From Lachnospiraceae bacterium (lineage in GTDB: Bacteria > Bacillota > Clostridia > Lachnospirales > Lachnospiraceae), in assembly GCA_024680055.1 (NCBI GenBank), contig JAILCP010000057.1, positions 1 through 64,000 of the forward strand: a DNA stretch of 64,000 bases, in the 5' to 3' direction. Numbering within the stretch: the first letter of the stretch is position 1; every line of letters begins with the position of its first letter. The position numbers and the translations under genes were made by a program. Below, piece by piece: positions 19,126 through 28,682 of this stretch. Below the pieces are notes generated by a model that made no database searches, was not told the origin of the DNA, and saw only the letters and a list, made by a program, of their open reading frames with translations.

Positions 19126-19189
19126 ATTGCTTTTCCTTTCTTTCCTAAGATCTTCTTTGGTCTCATTGCTCACCGGGCATTTTATCTCT

Positions 19190-19454
19190 AAAAAAAGCCC
19201 TTACAGAGACCTTATCTCTGTAAGGGCGTATTCACACGCGGTACCACCTTACTTACGCAACTTGGCGCATCTCATTGGTTCTGTAACGGGAACTCCCGGA
19301 ATACCCTACTTACAGTTCAGGCATCGGTTCAAAAGCTACCTTCCATATCCTTCCCTGAGATTACCTTTCAGCCGGTGGGCAATCCTCTCTGCCAGTTTCA
19401 AATATGTACTCCTCTTTCTCATAACCTTTTTCTTATGTTTTCAAACATATTATG
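19190..19454 (-). promoter_or_regulatory. T-box riboswitch controlling valS
   Basis: The minus-strand leader carries the canonical T-box AAGGTGGTACCGCG (19237-19250), whose TGG-containing bulge pairs with the uncharged tRNA 3' end. Next comes a strong terminator with a 13-bp perfect stem (19197-19209 with 19215-19227) and seven T. The T-box side can form the competing antiterminator. Stem I features are upstream, including GGCTGAAAGG in its distal part. A possible valine specifier GTA is at 19337-19339 in GGAAGGTAGC; this assignment is less certain. Uncharged tRNA(Val) should allow read-through into valS. Confidence 0.95.
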
Positions 19455-19460
19455 GCAACT

Positions 19461-19489
19461 AGTATAGGCCATTTTTTTCAAAAAATCAA
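19461..19489 (-). promoter_or_regulatory. valS T-box promoter
   Basis: Minus strand TTGATT (19484-19489), 17-base spacer, TATACT (19461-19466); transcription is expected to start near 19454, ahead of the T-box structure. Confidence 0.8.
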
Positions 19490-19498
19490 GCCTAAGTT

Positions 19499-20140
19499 TT
19501 ACCCCAGTATGGCATAAATTGCTTCTTTGCAATAGGTGCGGTGCTTTTGTTTCCAGGCTTCATCCGTTTCTTTTTTCTCCACGGTCTTTTCCCGAATGGC
19601 ATAGGCAATGCCATAGCCAATCAGTTCCGTTAAAAGAACCAGACTGATTCTTTCCGGATCCTTCTCCTTTAACGAACCCTCTTCCACGGCTTTTTTTGCC
19701 AGGGAGGTAAAAAAGCCGCTAAGGCCCTCTTTTGCCTGGTCCTCTGTTTTCCTATGACATAAATCCGCATCTGCTTCTCTGGCCGCATTTCTTAGCATCA
19801 CTTCCAGTCCCGATCGTTTATCCAGGAAGACTTCGGTTTTTTCACACATCAGTTCAATGGCTTCCTCAAAGGTGGTTGCACCTTCCACGCTTTCCCGCAT
19901 GGAAATAAATTTTTCATTGAAATAGTATAACTGTGCCTTGGATATTAATTCCTCCTTTGAGGAAAAATATTCATAAGCTGTTCCTTTTCCGATGCCCGCT
20001 TCTTTTGTAATATCGCTGACCTTCAGTTCATGAATGTCCGCACCTTGTTCCATAAGAGAGGCAAAGGCTTCAAACATTTTTTTCACCTTTTGCGGAAGTT
20101 CTTCAAAAGATTCTTCTTTACTGCAACAGTTCCAGGTCAT
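19499..20140 (-). CDS. TetR family transcriptional regulator
   Basis: 213 residues with an N-terminal TetR helix-turn-helix (VSDITKEAGIGKGTAYEYFSSKEEL) and a helical ligand-binding domain of no recognised subfamily. GGAGG lies 6-7 bases before the ATG, which overlaps the end of the RND exporter gene by 23 bases. The regulator is therefore produced from the exporter operon and most likely represses it through the palindrome at 23751-23766, giving negative feedback. The ligand is probably an exporter substrate (inference). Confidence 0.9.
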   Translation of the reverse strand: MTWNCCSKEESFEELPQKVKKMFEAFASLMEQGADIHELKVSDITKEAGIGKGTAYEYFSSKEELISKAQLYYFNEKFISMRESVEGATTFEEAIELMCEKTEVFLDKRSGLEVMLRNAAREADADLCHRKTEDQAKEGLSGFFTSLAKKAVEEGSLKEKDPERISLVLLTELIGYGIAYAIREKTVEKKETDEAWKQKHRTYCKEAIYAILG

Positions 20141-23100
20141 TGTCTTCCTCCTTATTCATTGGCTTCTCTCTGTGGAACAAATCATAAATACAAGGTACCA
20201 CAAACAAGGTTAACAAGGTTCCGTAAATCAATCCGCCAATGGTAACCACTGCCATAGGCTGTACCATGTCGGCTCCCATTCCCATTCCCATGGCCATGGT
20301 GGACATGGCAAGAATGGTGGTTAATGCCGTCATCATAATCGGTCGAAGTCTGGTACGACCGGCCTCTACAATGGCTTCTTTCTTGGTCATTCCGCCGCTT
20401 CTAAGCTGATTGATGTAATCTACTAAAACAATTCCGTTGTTTACAATAATACCGGACAACATTACAAATCCTACCACTGCAATGACGCTAACATCGCTTC
20501 CTGTAAGATACAGTCCCAAAAATCCTCCGGTAAAGGCAAGCGGAATGGTAAACATAATAATAAACGGTGATAACAGTGACTGGAACTGGGCTACCATAAT
20601 CAAATAGATAAAGGCAACTGCCACCAGCAACATCAGCATCAACTGTTCCATTGCCTCATCAATGGTTTGATCCTCTCCTGCCATTTCTATGCTATAACCC
20701 TTTGGCACATCCAGTTTCTTGATTTCCTTTTGAATCTCACCGGAAACAAGTCCCACATTTTTTCCCTCTGCAATGTCTGCAGTAACGGAAATATAACGAT
20801 TTTGTGCATCACGGGATATTTTGCTCAAGGAACTTGCCTCTTTTACCGTGGCAATCTTCTTTAAGGAGACCTGTTTTTCCTTTTGATCCCGGTTGGTATA
20901 GCTGATTTTAATATTTTCAATATCGTCGATGCCAAGTTTCTCTTCCTCGTCGGATTTTACGTATACCTCGTAATCCGCTGCATCGGTATGAATGGTGGTG
21001 GCACTTTTGGCATCACTCATTTTTGCGGAGATTTCCTTATATACGCCGGCCACCGTAAGGGAATACTTTGCCGCCTTCTTTTTATCTACGGTAATATCCA
21101 CACCCTTTGTCATGGTGTCAATATCGCTTTTTACCTCTTGTGTTCCGTCCACGTTCTTTACAATTTCTTTTACCTCTTTGGCAAGGGTCTCCATTTTTTC
21201 CAAATCACGGCCCTTTACCTGAATCTGGATTCCCGATGAAATATAAGAAGAAATGTCCATGGCGGAAGTTTCCACCTCAAGCTCTCCCTGAAGATCTTTG
21301 GTTTTCTTTTTAATTTCCTTGGCAATATCGGCGTTATCCATTTTCTTATCCTCTTTCAGAATTAGATACATGGTCACCTGATTGCTGTCTTCATCATTGT
21401 TTTGTCCCATGGACACGGTATTCTGAGATTCTCCGGACATGGCGCCGACACTTTCCACATCTTCAATGTCCAGCATGTTTTTAATATAGGTATCCGATAA
21501 GGTTTTTACCTTTTCTAACTCCATTCCCTTTGGAACTTTTAAGGTTGCTGTCATCTGGGTACTTTCCATGGCAGGCATAAAAGAAGTTCCTCTAGAAATG
21601 GCTGCATAACCGCTTCCCAGCAACAACACCAGGGCCAGAAGCAATACCAGCGGTTTAAATCGCAGTGTATAGCCTAAGGCATTTTTGTAAACATCCTGAA
21701 TCCGGTTCAGTATGCGATGTTCTTTCTCTTTATTCTTTGACAGTACTCCTGCTGACATCATTGGCACAAAGGTCAATGCAATAATGAGACTGGCAAGTAA
21801 GGAGTAGGCAATGGTCAATCCCATATCCACAAACAACTGTCTTGTAATACCGTCGGTAAACACAATCGGTAAAAATACACAGGCAGTGGTTAAGGTGGAT
21901 GCTATAATGGCGCCGGTTACCTGTTTTGCCCCCTTCATAGCTGCTTCCTTGGCTCCCATGCCAAGATTTCTCAATCGGTAAATATTTTCAATTACCACAA
22001 TGGAGTTATCCACCAACATACCGATTCCAAGAGCCAATCCCGAAAGGGAAATAACGTTCAAGGTAACGCCGCTGAAATACATTAATACAATGGCGGTTAC
22101 CACACTGACCGGTATGGAACAAGCCACTACCAGCGTCGGTTTTACATCGCGAAGGAACAAAAGGAGAATCAGAATCGCCAAGATTCCTCCTACAATCATG
22201 TTCTGGACTACAGAATCCACCACGTAATTAATGTAGATACCCTGATCCATAATGGTATCTGCATGTAATTTATCATTGGTCTTTTCTATGGACGCCAGCT
22301 TTTTAATGGCTGCGCCGGATACATCTGCTGTGGAATATCCGGTCTGTTTTCCTATGGTTAAAAGAATTCCGGACTCTCCGTTAATACTGGTGTATACATC
22401 CGATGAATCATCCACATATTCCACCGTTGCAATATCATCCAGGTAAATCGGTTTTACTCCATCCATATTAAGATTCAGTAAAACCAAATGATTTAAAGCC
22501 TCGATGTCCGGGATATCATCTCCCACTCTTACCACATATTTTTCTCCGTCCTTTTCCACCGTTCCTGCCGGCATATCAAGGTTCTGTGCCGTAATCATTC
22601 CCTCTAAGGTCTCAATGGTAAGAATTTTGGTTAAATCCGCCGCATCGTATGCCTGTTCTTCACTGTCTTCAATGGAAGTCAATGCCTCATCCAGGCTGGA
22701 TTTGCCGCTGGCAATCTGAGCCGATGCGCTGCCCATGTCCACAGCACCTGAAATCTGGGCCTCATTGATCTTTGCAAGGTTCTCATTGATGGTTTTAATG
22801 CCCTTGTCAATTTCTTTTATCTTCTTCTCAAGTTCTGCAATACTTTTATTAATCATCTCATCTGCAGCAGGTTCACCGGTTAAACTTCCCTTCATTTCAA
22901 GAATTTTTTCCTGTAAAGAAGTTTTTGTCTGCAGTAAGGTCGTTTTCTGATCCGTAAGCTGATTGATGGTCTCTGACGTGGATTTGATCAACTGATCCTT
23001 TCCGGATGAAATCTTTGAGTTCTGACTGTTAAGCTTACTCTTAGCGCTGTTTACTTTTCCCTTGGCGCTGGCAAACTCTTTATCCAATGATTTCTTCACG

Positions 23101-23693
23101 TCCTTATTCAATTTTTCAATCTTATCCGAATCCATGGTAACCTGAATGGTGGTCTTCACACCTCCTGCCACAGAAACAGAAGCAACACCATCCACACGCT
23201 CCACTTCCGGAACCACATTGTTGTCCACGTATTCCGTCAATTCCTGAGCGCTCATTCCTTCTACGGAAACGGCACTGATCAATACCGGCATCATATCCGG
23301 ATTGATTTTCATAATACTTGGACTTCCCACTGAGTCATCCCACTGGGCTGACAGGGTGTCCAGACTCTCTCTCATTTCCACCGTAATGGCATCCATATTG
23401 GCACTTTGCTCAAACTGCAATACCACCATGGAATAATTGTCTCTGGAAACAGACTGTACTTTCTTAATATCTGTCATGGATGCCATAGCCGCCTCAATTG
23501 GAGCTGACACCTCCTTCTCCACCTCTTCCGGTGAAGCACCCATATCCGTTGTTACCACAATGGCATATGGCAGATTCATACTCGGCAAAAGGTCTGTAGA
23601 CATTTTTGTCACTGACACCACTGCCAAAATCAAAACCAATACAATTCCTACAACCACGGTGTATGGTTTCTTAACACTAAACTTTGATAGCAT
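20118..23693 (-). CDS. RND superfamily exporter, SwrC/AcrB-like, with coiled-coil insertion
   Basis: 1191 residues, longer than AcrB-type pumps (about 1050). It has the RND plan: TM1 (about 11-30), a first large extracytoplasmic loop, a TM cluster starting at NMIVGGILAILILLLFLRDVKPTL (region near residue 495), a second loop and a C-terminal TM cluster with GIIVNNGIVLVDYIN. The first loop contains a long insertion (about 190-350) rich in Lys, Ser, Glu and Gln that looks like an antiparallel coiled coil. Gram-positive relatives such as Bacillus SwrC export surfactin-type amphiphiles. No membrane-fusion protein gene is adjacent, so the insertion may substitute for one (inference). Confidence 0.93.
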   Translation of the reverse strand: MLSKFSVKKPYTVVVGIVLVLILAVVSVTKMSTDLLPSMNLPYAIVVTTDMGASPEEVEKEVSAPIEAAMASMTDIKKVQSVSRDNYSMVVLQFEQSANMDAITVEMRESLDTLSAQWDDSVGSPSIMKINPDMMPVLISAVSVEGMSAQELTEYVDNNVVPEVERVDGVASVSVAGGVKTTIQVTMDSDKIEKLNKDVKKSLDKEFASAKGKVNSAKSKLNSQNSKISSGKDQLIKSTSETINQLTDQKTTLLQTKTSLQEKILEMKGSLTGEPAADEMINKSIAELEKKIKEIDKGIKTINENLAKINEAQISGAVDMGSASAQIASGKSSLDEALTSIEDSEEQAYDAADLTKILTIETLEGMITAQNLDMPAGTVEKDGEKYVVRVGDDIPDIEALNHLVLLNLNMDGVKPIYLDDIATVEYVDDSSDVYTSINGESGILLTIGKQTGYSTADVSGAAIKKLASIEKTNDKLHADTIMDQGIYINYVVDSVVQNMIVGGILAILILLLFLRDVKPTLVVACSIPVSVVTAIVLMYFSGVTLNVISLSGLALGIGMLVDNSIVVIENIYRLRNLGMGAKEAAMKGAKQVTGAIIASTLTTACVFLPIVFTDGITRQLFVDMGLTIAYSLLASLIIALTFVPMMSAGVLSKNKEKEHRILNRIQDVYKNALGYTLRFKPLVLLLALVLLLGSGYAAISRGTSFMPAMESTQMTATLKVPKGMELEKVKTLSDTYIKNMLDIEDVESVGAMSGESQNTVSMGQNNDEDSNQVTMYLILKEDKKMDNADIAKEIKKKTKDLQGELEVETSAMDISSYISSGIQIQVKGRDLEKMETLAKEVKEIVKNVDGTQEVKSDIDTMTKGVDITVDKKKAAKYSLTVAGVYKEISAKMSDAKSATTIHTDAADYEVYVKSDEEEKLGIDDIENIKISYTNRDQKEKQVSLKKIATVKEASSLSKISRDAQNRYISVTADIAEGKNVGLVSGEIQKEIKKLDVPKGYSIEMAGEDQTIDEAMEQLMLMLLVAVAFIYLIMVAQFQSLLSPFIIMFTIPLAFTGGFLGLYLTGSDVSVIAVVGFVMLSGIIVNNGIVLVDYINQLRSGGMTKKEAIVEAGRTRLRPIMMTALTTILAMSTMAMGMGMGADMVQPMAVVTIGGLIYGTLLTLFVVPCIYDLFHREKPMNKEEDNDLELLQ

Positions 23694-23750
23694 ACGTTTT
23701 CCTCCCGCTATATTTATTTTATCTTATGGTTTCTTCTGGGATTCATCGCC

Positions 23751-23766
23751 GACCGACCGGTCGGTC
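23751..23766. promoter_or_regulatory. operator for the TetR regulator
   Basis: GACCGACCGGTCGGTC is a perfect 16-bp palindrome. It starts 6 bases downstream of the -10 of the RND promoter and so covers the transcription start. Such a palindrome is a typical TetR-family operator, and the TetR gene is in the same operon. Confidence 0.85.
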
Positions 23767-23772
23767 TAGATT

Positions 23773-23800
23773 ATTATATCATCCAAATTTAGAATTACAA
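23773..23800 (-). promoter_or_regulatory. promoter of the RND-tetR operon
   Basis: Minus strand TTGTAA (23795-23800), 16-base spacer, TATAAT (23773-23778). The operator lies immediately downstream, so a bound repressor would block initiation. Confidence 0.8.
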
Positions 23801-23891
23801 GAGGTTTTATACACATTTCATATTTTTTATTCACATGGTTCATGGTATTATTTATTTATATGCTTTTTACACTTACAAGAGGTGATAACTT

Positions 23892-24764
23892 ATGACTTTA
23901 CGACATTTTCGGATTTTTTTATCCGTGTATACCCATCATAATATGACCAAGGCAGCCAAAGACCTTTACATTTCTCAGCCATCGGTCAGTCAGGTCATCA
24001 AAGAACTGGAAGATCATTATCACGTCGTTCTCTTTGAACGGTTTCCAAAGGAGTTAAAACCCACTGCAGCAGGCGATTTACTGTTTCACTACGCCAGCAG
24101 TATTACAGATATGAATAATGAGTTGGAAGATCTAATGCAACAAGGCAGTTCCAACCAGATTCTTCGCATCGGTTCCAATGATACGGTGGGAACATCCTTT
24201 ATCAACGGAATGATTCACCAGTATATGGAGGATCATCCCGGCGAGCAGATTCAGGTTCAGGTCAACCGCAGCTCTGCCTTGGCTGACATGCTTCGAAGCA
24301 ATGATTTGGATGTGATTTTAACCGACCACTTCCCTTATGCTCCGGATCTACACAGTGAGCCTATTTTCCAGGACCGGCTGGTAATTGTTGCGTCTCCTGA
24401 TTACGAACCCATCAAGGGACGGACTCAAGTGGATGCCGCCTTTTTATCCGAATGCAGACTTCTGCTATCCGGCCGCGGCACCTATGAAAGAGATTCCATG
24501 GAACAATACCTTAGCCGTTTTGGCTATAGCATTACACCATTTATGGAAAGTATCAGTTTTGACACCCTGCTACAATTTACCTTGGACGGCATTGGAATTA
24601 CAGTGCTTCCAATCAGTATTTTGAAACCTTATCTGGAAAGCGGTGCCTTAATTCAGCTGACCCTGCCGGAATACTGTTCTTACCAGACCTTTGTTCTTGG
24701 CTGGCATAACAGCAAATACCTCTCCCCTTCCATTTTGGATTTTATCCAACTGTGTCGAAAATAG
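23892..24764 (+). CDS. LysR family transcriptional regulator
   Basis: 290 residues: an N-terminal winged helix-turn-helix (MTLRHFRIFLSV ... NMTKAAKDLYISQPSVSQVIKELE) and a periplasmic-binding-like effector domain. The overall pattern resembles CysL-type regulators of sulfur metabolism, but the target cannot be assigned from sequence alone. GAGGTGAT lies about 5 bases before the ATG. It is divergent from the RND exporter, with a 198-bp shared region between start codons, and upstream of panD, which has its own promoter. Confidence 0.9.
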   Translation: MTLRHFRIFLSVYTHHNMTKAAKDLYISQPSVSQVIKELEDHYHVVLFERFPKELKPTAAGDLLFHYASSITDMNNELEDLMQQGSSNQILRIGSNDTVGTSFINGMIHQYMEDHPGEQIQVQVNRSSALADMLRSNDLDVILTDHFPYAPDLHSEPIFQDRLVIVASPDYEPIKGRTQVDAAFLSECRLLLSGRGTYERDSMEQYLSRFGYSITPFMESISFDTLLQFTLDGIGITVLPISILKPYLESGALIQLTLPEYCSYQTFVLGWHNSKYLSPSILDFIQLCRK

Positions 24765-24768
24765 GGGT

Positions 24769-24796
24769 TTTCAAACCTTTGTTATGGTGTTATAAT
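24769..24796 (+). promoter_or_regulatory. panD promoter
   Basis: TTTCAA (24769-24774), 16-base spacer, TATAAT (24791-24796), starting only 5 bases after the lysR stop. Confidence 0.6.
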
Positions 24797-24843
24797 ATGG
24801 CGGTTGTGTATTAAATATTTTTTAAGAAAGTGTGATAATAACT

Positions 24844-25248
24844 ATGGAAATTTCAATGTTACAAGGAAAAATTCATCGTGCAGTTGTTACTCAGGCAGAA
24901 CCAGATTACGTGGGAAGCATTACCGTTGACCCAGTTTTACTTGAAGCCGCAGGTATTCGCGAATACCAGTACGTACAGATTGCAGATGTGGAAAACGGAG
25001 AACGTTTTGAAACCTACACCATCGAAGGCAAGCCGAACTCCGGTATGATTTGTTTAAACGGAGCTGCTGCTTTAAAAGTGAATGTAGGTGATCACGTTAT
25101 TATTATGGCTTACGCCAATATGACACCACAGGAAGCAGATACTCATGTACCGAATGTGGTATTTGTAAACTCCAAAAACGCCATTGTAACAAAAACTCAT
25201 TATGAGAAACATGGTAAATTAGGAAATACCATTGGAAATATCGATTAA
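24844..25248 (+). CDS. panD: aspartate 1-decarboxylase, pyruvoyl enzyme
   Basis: Makes beta-alanine from aspartate for pantothenate and coenzyme A. With the ATG at 24844 the protein is 134 residues and begins [13 protein letters not shown], placing the self-cleavage site YVGSIT at Gly24-Ser25, the same numbering as the E. coli enzyme; this decides against the GTG four codons upstream. Other conserved parts are NGAAA and the tail around [14 protein letters not shown]. No other pantothenate genes are adjacent. The gene ends at a strong hairpin. Confidence 0.95.
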   Translation: MEISMLQGKIHRAVVTQAEPDYVGSITVDPVLLEAAGIREYQYVQIADVENGERFETYTIEGKPNSGMICLNGAAALKVNVGDHVIIMAYANMTPQEADTHVPNVVFVNSKNAIVTKTHYEKHGKLGNTIGNID

Positions 25249-25256
25249 ATAAATGC

Positions 25257-25292
25257 AAAAGCATCGCCGATTCAACCAGCGATGCTTTTTTT
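25257..25292 (+). terminator. terminator of panD, also usable by the convergent operon
   Basis: GCATCGC (25261-25267) pairs with GCGATGC (25279-25285), followed by seven T on the plus strand. On the minus strand the tail is TTTTG, so it may also stop the diguanylate-cyclase transcript. Confidence 0.85.
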
Positions 25293-26364
25293 ATGGTTTT
25301 AATTTTGACATATAATATTTTTTCTTTGCCTGATACATCATTTTATCTGCTATGGCAACCACATCCTGAGCTCTGATGCCTGCATGCTCTTTGGAATAAG
25401 CCACCCCGTAAGCCACGGAATACTCAAGGGAACCTTTTTCACTTTCCTCTTTCAACCGCTGTTTAAACAAGGTTTCCATAACACCAATCTGTTGGCGATT
25501 CTTATTCATAATCACCACAAATTCGTCTCCTCCAATACGAAAACATTTTCCGTATTCTCCAAAAACCTCCCGAATACAGGTTGCAATTCCAATAAGAAGT
25601 GTATCGCCCCATTCATGACCAAGGTTGTCATTGACGATTTTTAATCCGTTGGCGTCAAAAATCACCACCACATACTCTTCCTTGCTGTGATTAAGCCTCT
25701 CCAACTGCAATTCATAGCTTCTACGGTTATACAATCCGGTAAGCTGATCTGTTTCAAGGAACTTTTCCATAAGAGAATCGCTATGATATCTGGCGGTACG
25801 AATGGTCATTAAGTAACATCCCAGCGAAAAGCTGATAAATCCAAGAATGTGCACATTAATAAGATTGGTACGAAGCAATCCCCCTTCCTGCACCTGTATA
25901 ATCAAATACGTATATAAAATATTGGATACCGCGATTACGGCCAATACCCCCAACGGTCTCATAAAAAACACCGCAGTAAATCCCATTAAAAACGGAAGAT
26001 ACAATGTGGTTCTCTCGTCAGGACCTGCCACCACCCCCATGTAGATACCAAGTAGCAAAAGAACCTCTGAAAAGGCATAGGTGTTAAACTTAACAAAACC
26101 CGGGTGCCGTTTTGAAAAAGTCCCATTTATAATTCCAAAAATTATAAAAATAAAAAAACCAATCAAATAAAAAGATCTGTTTTTTTGAATCCCTGTGTTT
26201 ACTACCAAAGTAAACACATACATCCCCAAAAAGCACACCACGCAAATAAAAGAACACGCAACGAGACTCTTGCGATTATCCTCTGCAATACGAGGAAGAA
26301 TCTCTTTGTAATCTTCTTTCTTCAGTCCGCCATATAAAAGTATTTGTTTCAGCTTTAATAGCAT
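25291..26364 (-). CDS. membrane diguanylate cyclase (GGDEF domain)
   Basis: 357 residues. About six membrane helices fill residues 35-188, followed by a GGDEF domain from about 203. The active-site motif is intact (FRIGGDEF, 276-282), as are the metal-binding Asp (FDANG, D237) and KIVNDNLGH, so it should make c-di-GMP from two GTP. The position of the inhibitory RxxD site reads GEYG, so product inhibition through the I-site is not expected. It is the last gene of a unit with DUF308, MATE and glutaminase genes, 17 bases after the glutaminase stop. Confidence 0.92.
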   Translation of the reverse strand: MLLKLKQILLYGGLKKEDYKEILPRIAEDNRKSLVACSFICVVCFLGMYVFTLVVNTGIQKNRSFYLIGFFIFIIFGIINGTFSKRHPGFVKFNTYAFSEVLLLLGIYMGVVAGPDERTTLYLPFLMGFTAVFFMRPLGVLAVIAVSNILYTYLIIQVQEGGLLRTNLINVHILGFISFSLGCYLMTIRTARYHSDSLMEKFLETDQLTGLYNRRSYELQLERLNHSKEEYVVVIFDANGLKIVNDNLGHEWGDTLLIGIATCIREVFGEYGKCFRIGGDEFVVIMNKNRQQIGVMETLFKQRLKEESEKGSLEYSVAYGVAYSKEHAGIRAQDVVAIADKMMYQAKKKYYMSKLKP

Positions 26365-26381
26365 GTGGCCTCCAAATCAGG

Positions 26382-27299
26382 TTAAAAAATACTTAAAAAC
26401 ATTTCCTTTGAAAACTTCTCCAGCACACGAATTCCCGCATAACTGTTTCCTTTGTCATCCAATCCCGGTGAAAAAATTCCAATGCCCATTCTGGTTGGAA
26501 CAACGCCCATAATGCCGCCTCCGACTCCGGATTTGGCCGGAATCCCCACATTGATTGCAAATTCTCCGGATCCATCGTACATACCACAGGTGGTTAAAAT
26601 GGCGTTGACATAATTTGCATAACGGGCTTCAAATACTCGCTCATCGCTTTTCCACAGTTTTCCATGGCTACATAAGCAGTATCCGATTCGCGCCAATTCT
26701 TCACAGTTAATGTGAATGGAACATGCTTTGAAATAGGTATCCAACACTTCATCCACATCTCCCTCAATTAATCCGTAATTTTTCAACAGATATCCCAGAG
26801 CTCGATTCTTATTTCCCGTTCTTTTTTCCGACAAATATACATCTTCATTAATATCCAGTTCCGGATTACCTGCAAGCACTCTTGTAAATTCCAGCAAACG
26901 CTGAAAACGTTCATTACCGTCTTTCCCTTTGATCAGGGATGCAACTGCAATGGCTCCCATGTTCACCATAGGATTCACATGCTTGCTCTCCAGTTTCCCC
27001 GCATTCATATTAATTGCGTCAAAAGGTTTTCCGGTGGCTTCCACACCCACCTTGGAACGAATCACCTCTTCACCGTTATCTGCAAGTGCCAGCAAAAGCA
27101 TGATTGGTTTTACCACACTTTGTATTGTAAATCTATTCTGATGCTGTCCTGCACGGAAAATTTTCCCATTGGTACCGATAACGCAGATACCAAGCTGGTT
27201 CGGGTCCACCTTTGCAAGTTCCGGAATATAGGTGGCAACCTTCCCCATATCGGTATACTTTCTGCATTCATTAATTAAATTCTCTAAAAACTCATCCAT
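26382..27299 (-). CDS. glsA: glutaminase
   Basis: Hydrolyses glutamine to glutamate and ammonia. The 305-residue serine-dependent beta-lactamase-fold enzyme shows FTIQSVVKP (the S-x-x-K catalytic pair; most homologues read SISK), VNMGAIAVASLI, the conserved tyrosine region and PAKSGVGGGIMGVVP near the C terminus. In bacteria it is linked to acid resistance and nitrogen balance. It lies 27 bases after the MATE gene. No signal peptide. Confidence 0.95.
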   Translation of the reverse strand: MDEFLENLINECRKYTDMGKVATYIPELAKVDPNQLGICVIGTNGKIFRAGQHQNRFTIQSVVKPIMLLLALADNGEEVIRSKVGVEATGKPFDAINMNAGKLESKHVNPMVNMGAIAVASLIKGKDGNERFQRLLEFTRVLAGNPELDINEDVYLSEKRTGNKNRALGYLLKNYGLIEGDVDEVLDTYFKACSIHINCEELARIGYCLCSHGKLWKSDERVFEARYANYVNAILTTCGMYDGSGEFAINVGIPAKSGVGGGIMGVVPTRMGIGIFSPGLDDKGNSYAGIRVLEKFSKEMFLSIF

Positions 27300-27326
27300 C
27301 TCTTATCCCTATAAACCTTTCCTTCT

Positions 27327-28682
27327 CTAAGTTTCCATGTATTTCTTTACTTTACGCCATACCACCATCAGGCAGATAAAATGGCATCCCGCTGTCAATA
27401 TCCAACTGATTGGATATGAAATATACAGGCAGGACAATGTCCTGTTGTATGCAAAAATCGTATAAATCCAAAGCACACGGAAACCGCATGCCCCAAGTAA
27501 AGACACAATTGCCGTAATAATGGAATAACCAAGGCCTCTAATAATACCCACAAAGGTATCCATCATACCACAGATAAAATATGGTACGGAAATATAGAAT
27601 AGACGCTCCACACCATAGGCAATCACTTCTTCTTTGTCAGAATACAATCTCAACAAATAATGAGAACTTTCATACGCTCCGATTCCCATTACAAGCCCGA
27701 TAACAATCACCATTCCCATGCAGTAAAATGCAATTCGCTTGATACGGTCCAGCTTTTTGGCTCCATAGTTTTGTCCCACAAAACTAATGGCGGTCTGATA
27801 CATGGCGTTCATGGACATATACACAAATCCTTCCACACTGGCTGCTGCAGAATTTCCTGCCATGGCCACAGAACCAAAGGAGTTAATGGAAGACTGTATC
27901 AAAACGTTGGAAATGGAAAAAATAGTTCCCTGCAAGCCTGCAGGCAATCCGATTTTAAGAATCTGTCCCAACTTATCCCTATGTATACGAAGAGCCTTTA
28001 ATTCCAAATGAATGGCTCCCTCTTCCTTCATCAATGCTCTTACCACCAATCCTGCACTTAAAACCTGAGAAATGGTGGTGGCAAGTGCCACGCCCACAAC
28101 GCTTAAGTGAAGTGAGATTACAAAGAACAAATTCAGGCAAACGTTTAAAATACCTGCCATAATCAGGTATTTCATAGGCCTTCTGGTATCTCCCACCGCA
28201 CGCAGTACCGCACTGCCGAAATTGTATACCATCATGGCCGGCATACCGGCAAAATACACTTTCAAATAAATGGCAGAAAGGGGCAATACATCCTTTGGGG
28301 ATCCCATTATAATCAGCAATGGTCTGGTAAAAAACAATCCCACAAACACCAAAATCGCACCGCTTAAAAAAGCGGTGAGAATGGCTGTATGTACTGCTTC
28401 AGAAACATCTCTGTCCCGTCTGGCCCCGGTAAACTTGGCAACCACCACATTGGCTCCCACACTTAAACCGATAAAAAGATTCACCAACAGATTCACGATG
28501 GAATTGGTGGATCCGACTGCCGCAAGGGCCGTTTGACCGGCAAATCTTCCCACCACAATCACATCTGCCGCATTAAAAAGCAGCTGCAAAATACCGGAAA
28601 GAATTACCGGAATGGCAAACAGAACCAGCTTTTTAAAAATGCCGCCGTTAACCATATCTATTTCATTTTTATTCTTCCTCAT
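27327..28682 (-). CDS. MATE family efflux transporter
   Basis: 451 residues with about twelve membrane helices in two pseudo-symmetric halves. It begins with a MATE-type N terminus (GGIFKKLVLFAIPVILSGILQ, region near residues 13-33) and has NAADVIVVGRFAG and the LNVCLNLFFV segment at the half boundary. Such transporters export cationic drugs or metabolites with Na+ or H+ exchange. The start overlaps the DUF308 gene end by 14 bases, indicating translational coupling. The substrate is unknown. Confidence 0.92.
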   Translation of the reverse strand: MRKNKNEIDMVNGGIFKKLVLFAIPVILSGILQLLFNAADVIVVGRFAGQTALAAVGSTNSIVNLLVNLFIGLSVGANVVVAKFTGARRDRDVSEAVHTAILTAFLSGAILVFVGLFFTRPLLIIMGSPKDVLPLSAIYLKVYFAGMPAMMVYNFGSAVLRAVGDTRRPMKYLIMAGILNVCLNLFFVISLHLSVVGVALATTISQVLSAGLVVRALMKEEGAIHLELKALRIHRDKLGQILKIGLPAGLQGTIFSISNVLIQSSINSFGSVAMAGNSAAASVEGFVYMSMNAMYQTAISFVGQNYGAKKLDRIKRIAFYCMGMVIVIGLVMGIGAYESSHYLLRLYSDKEEVIAYGVERLFYISVPYFICGMMDTFVGIIRGLGYSIITAIVSLLGACGFRVLWIYTIFAYNRTLSCLYISYPISWILTAGCHFICLMVVWRKVKKYMET

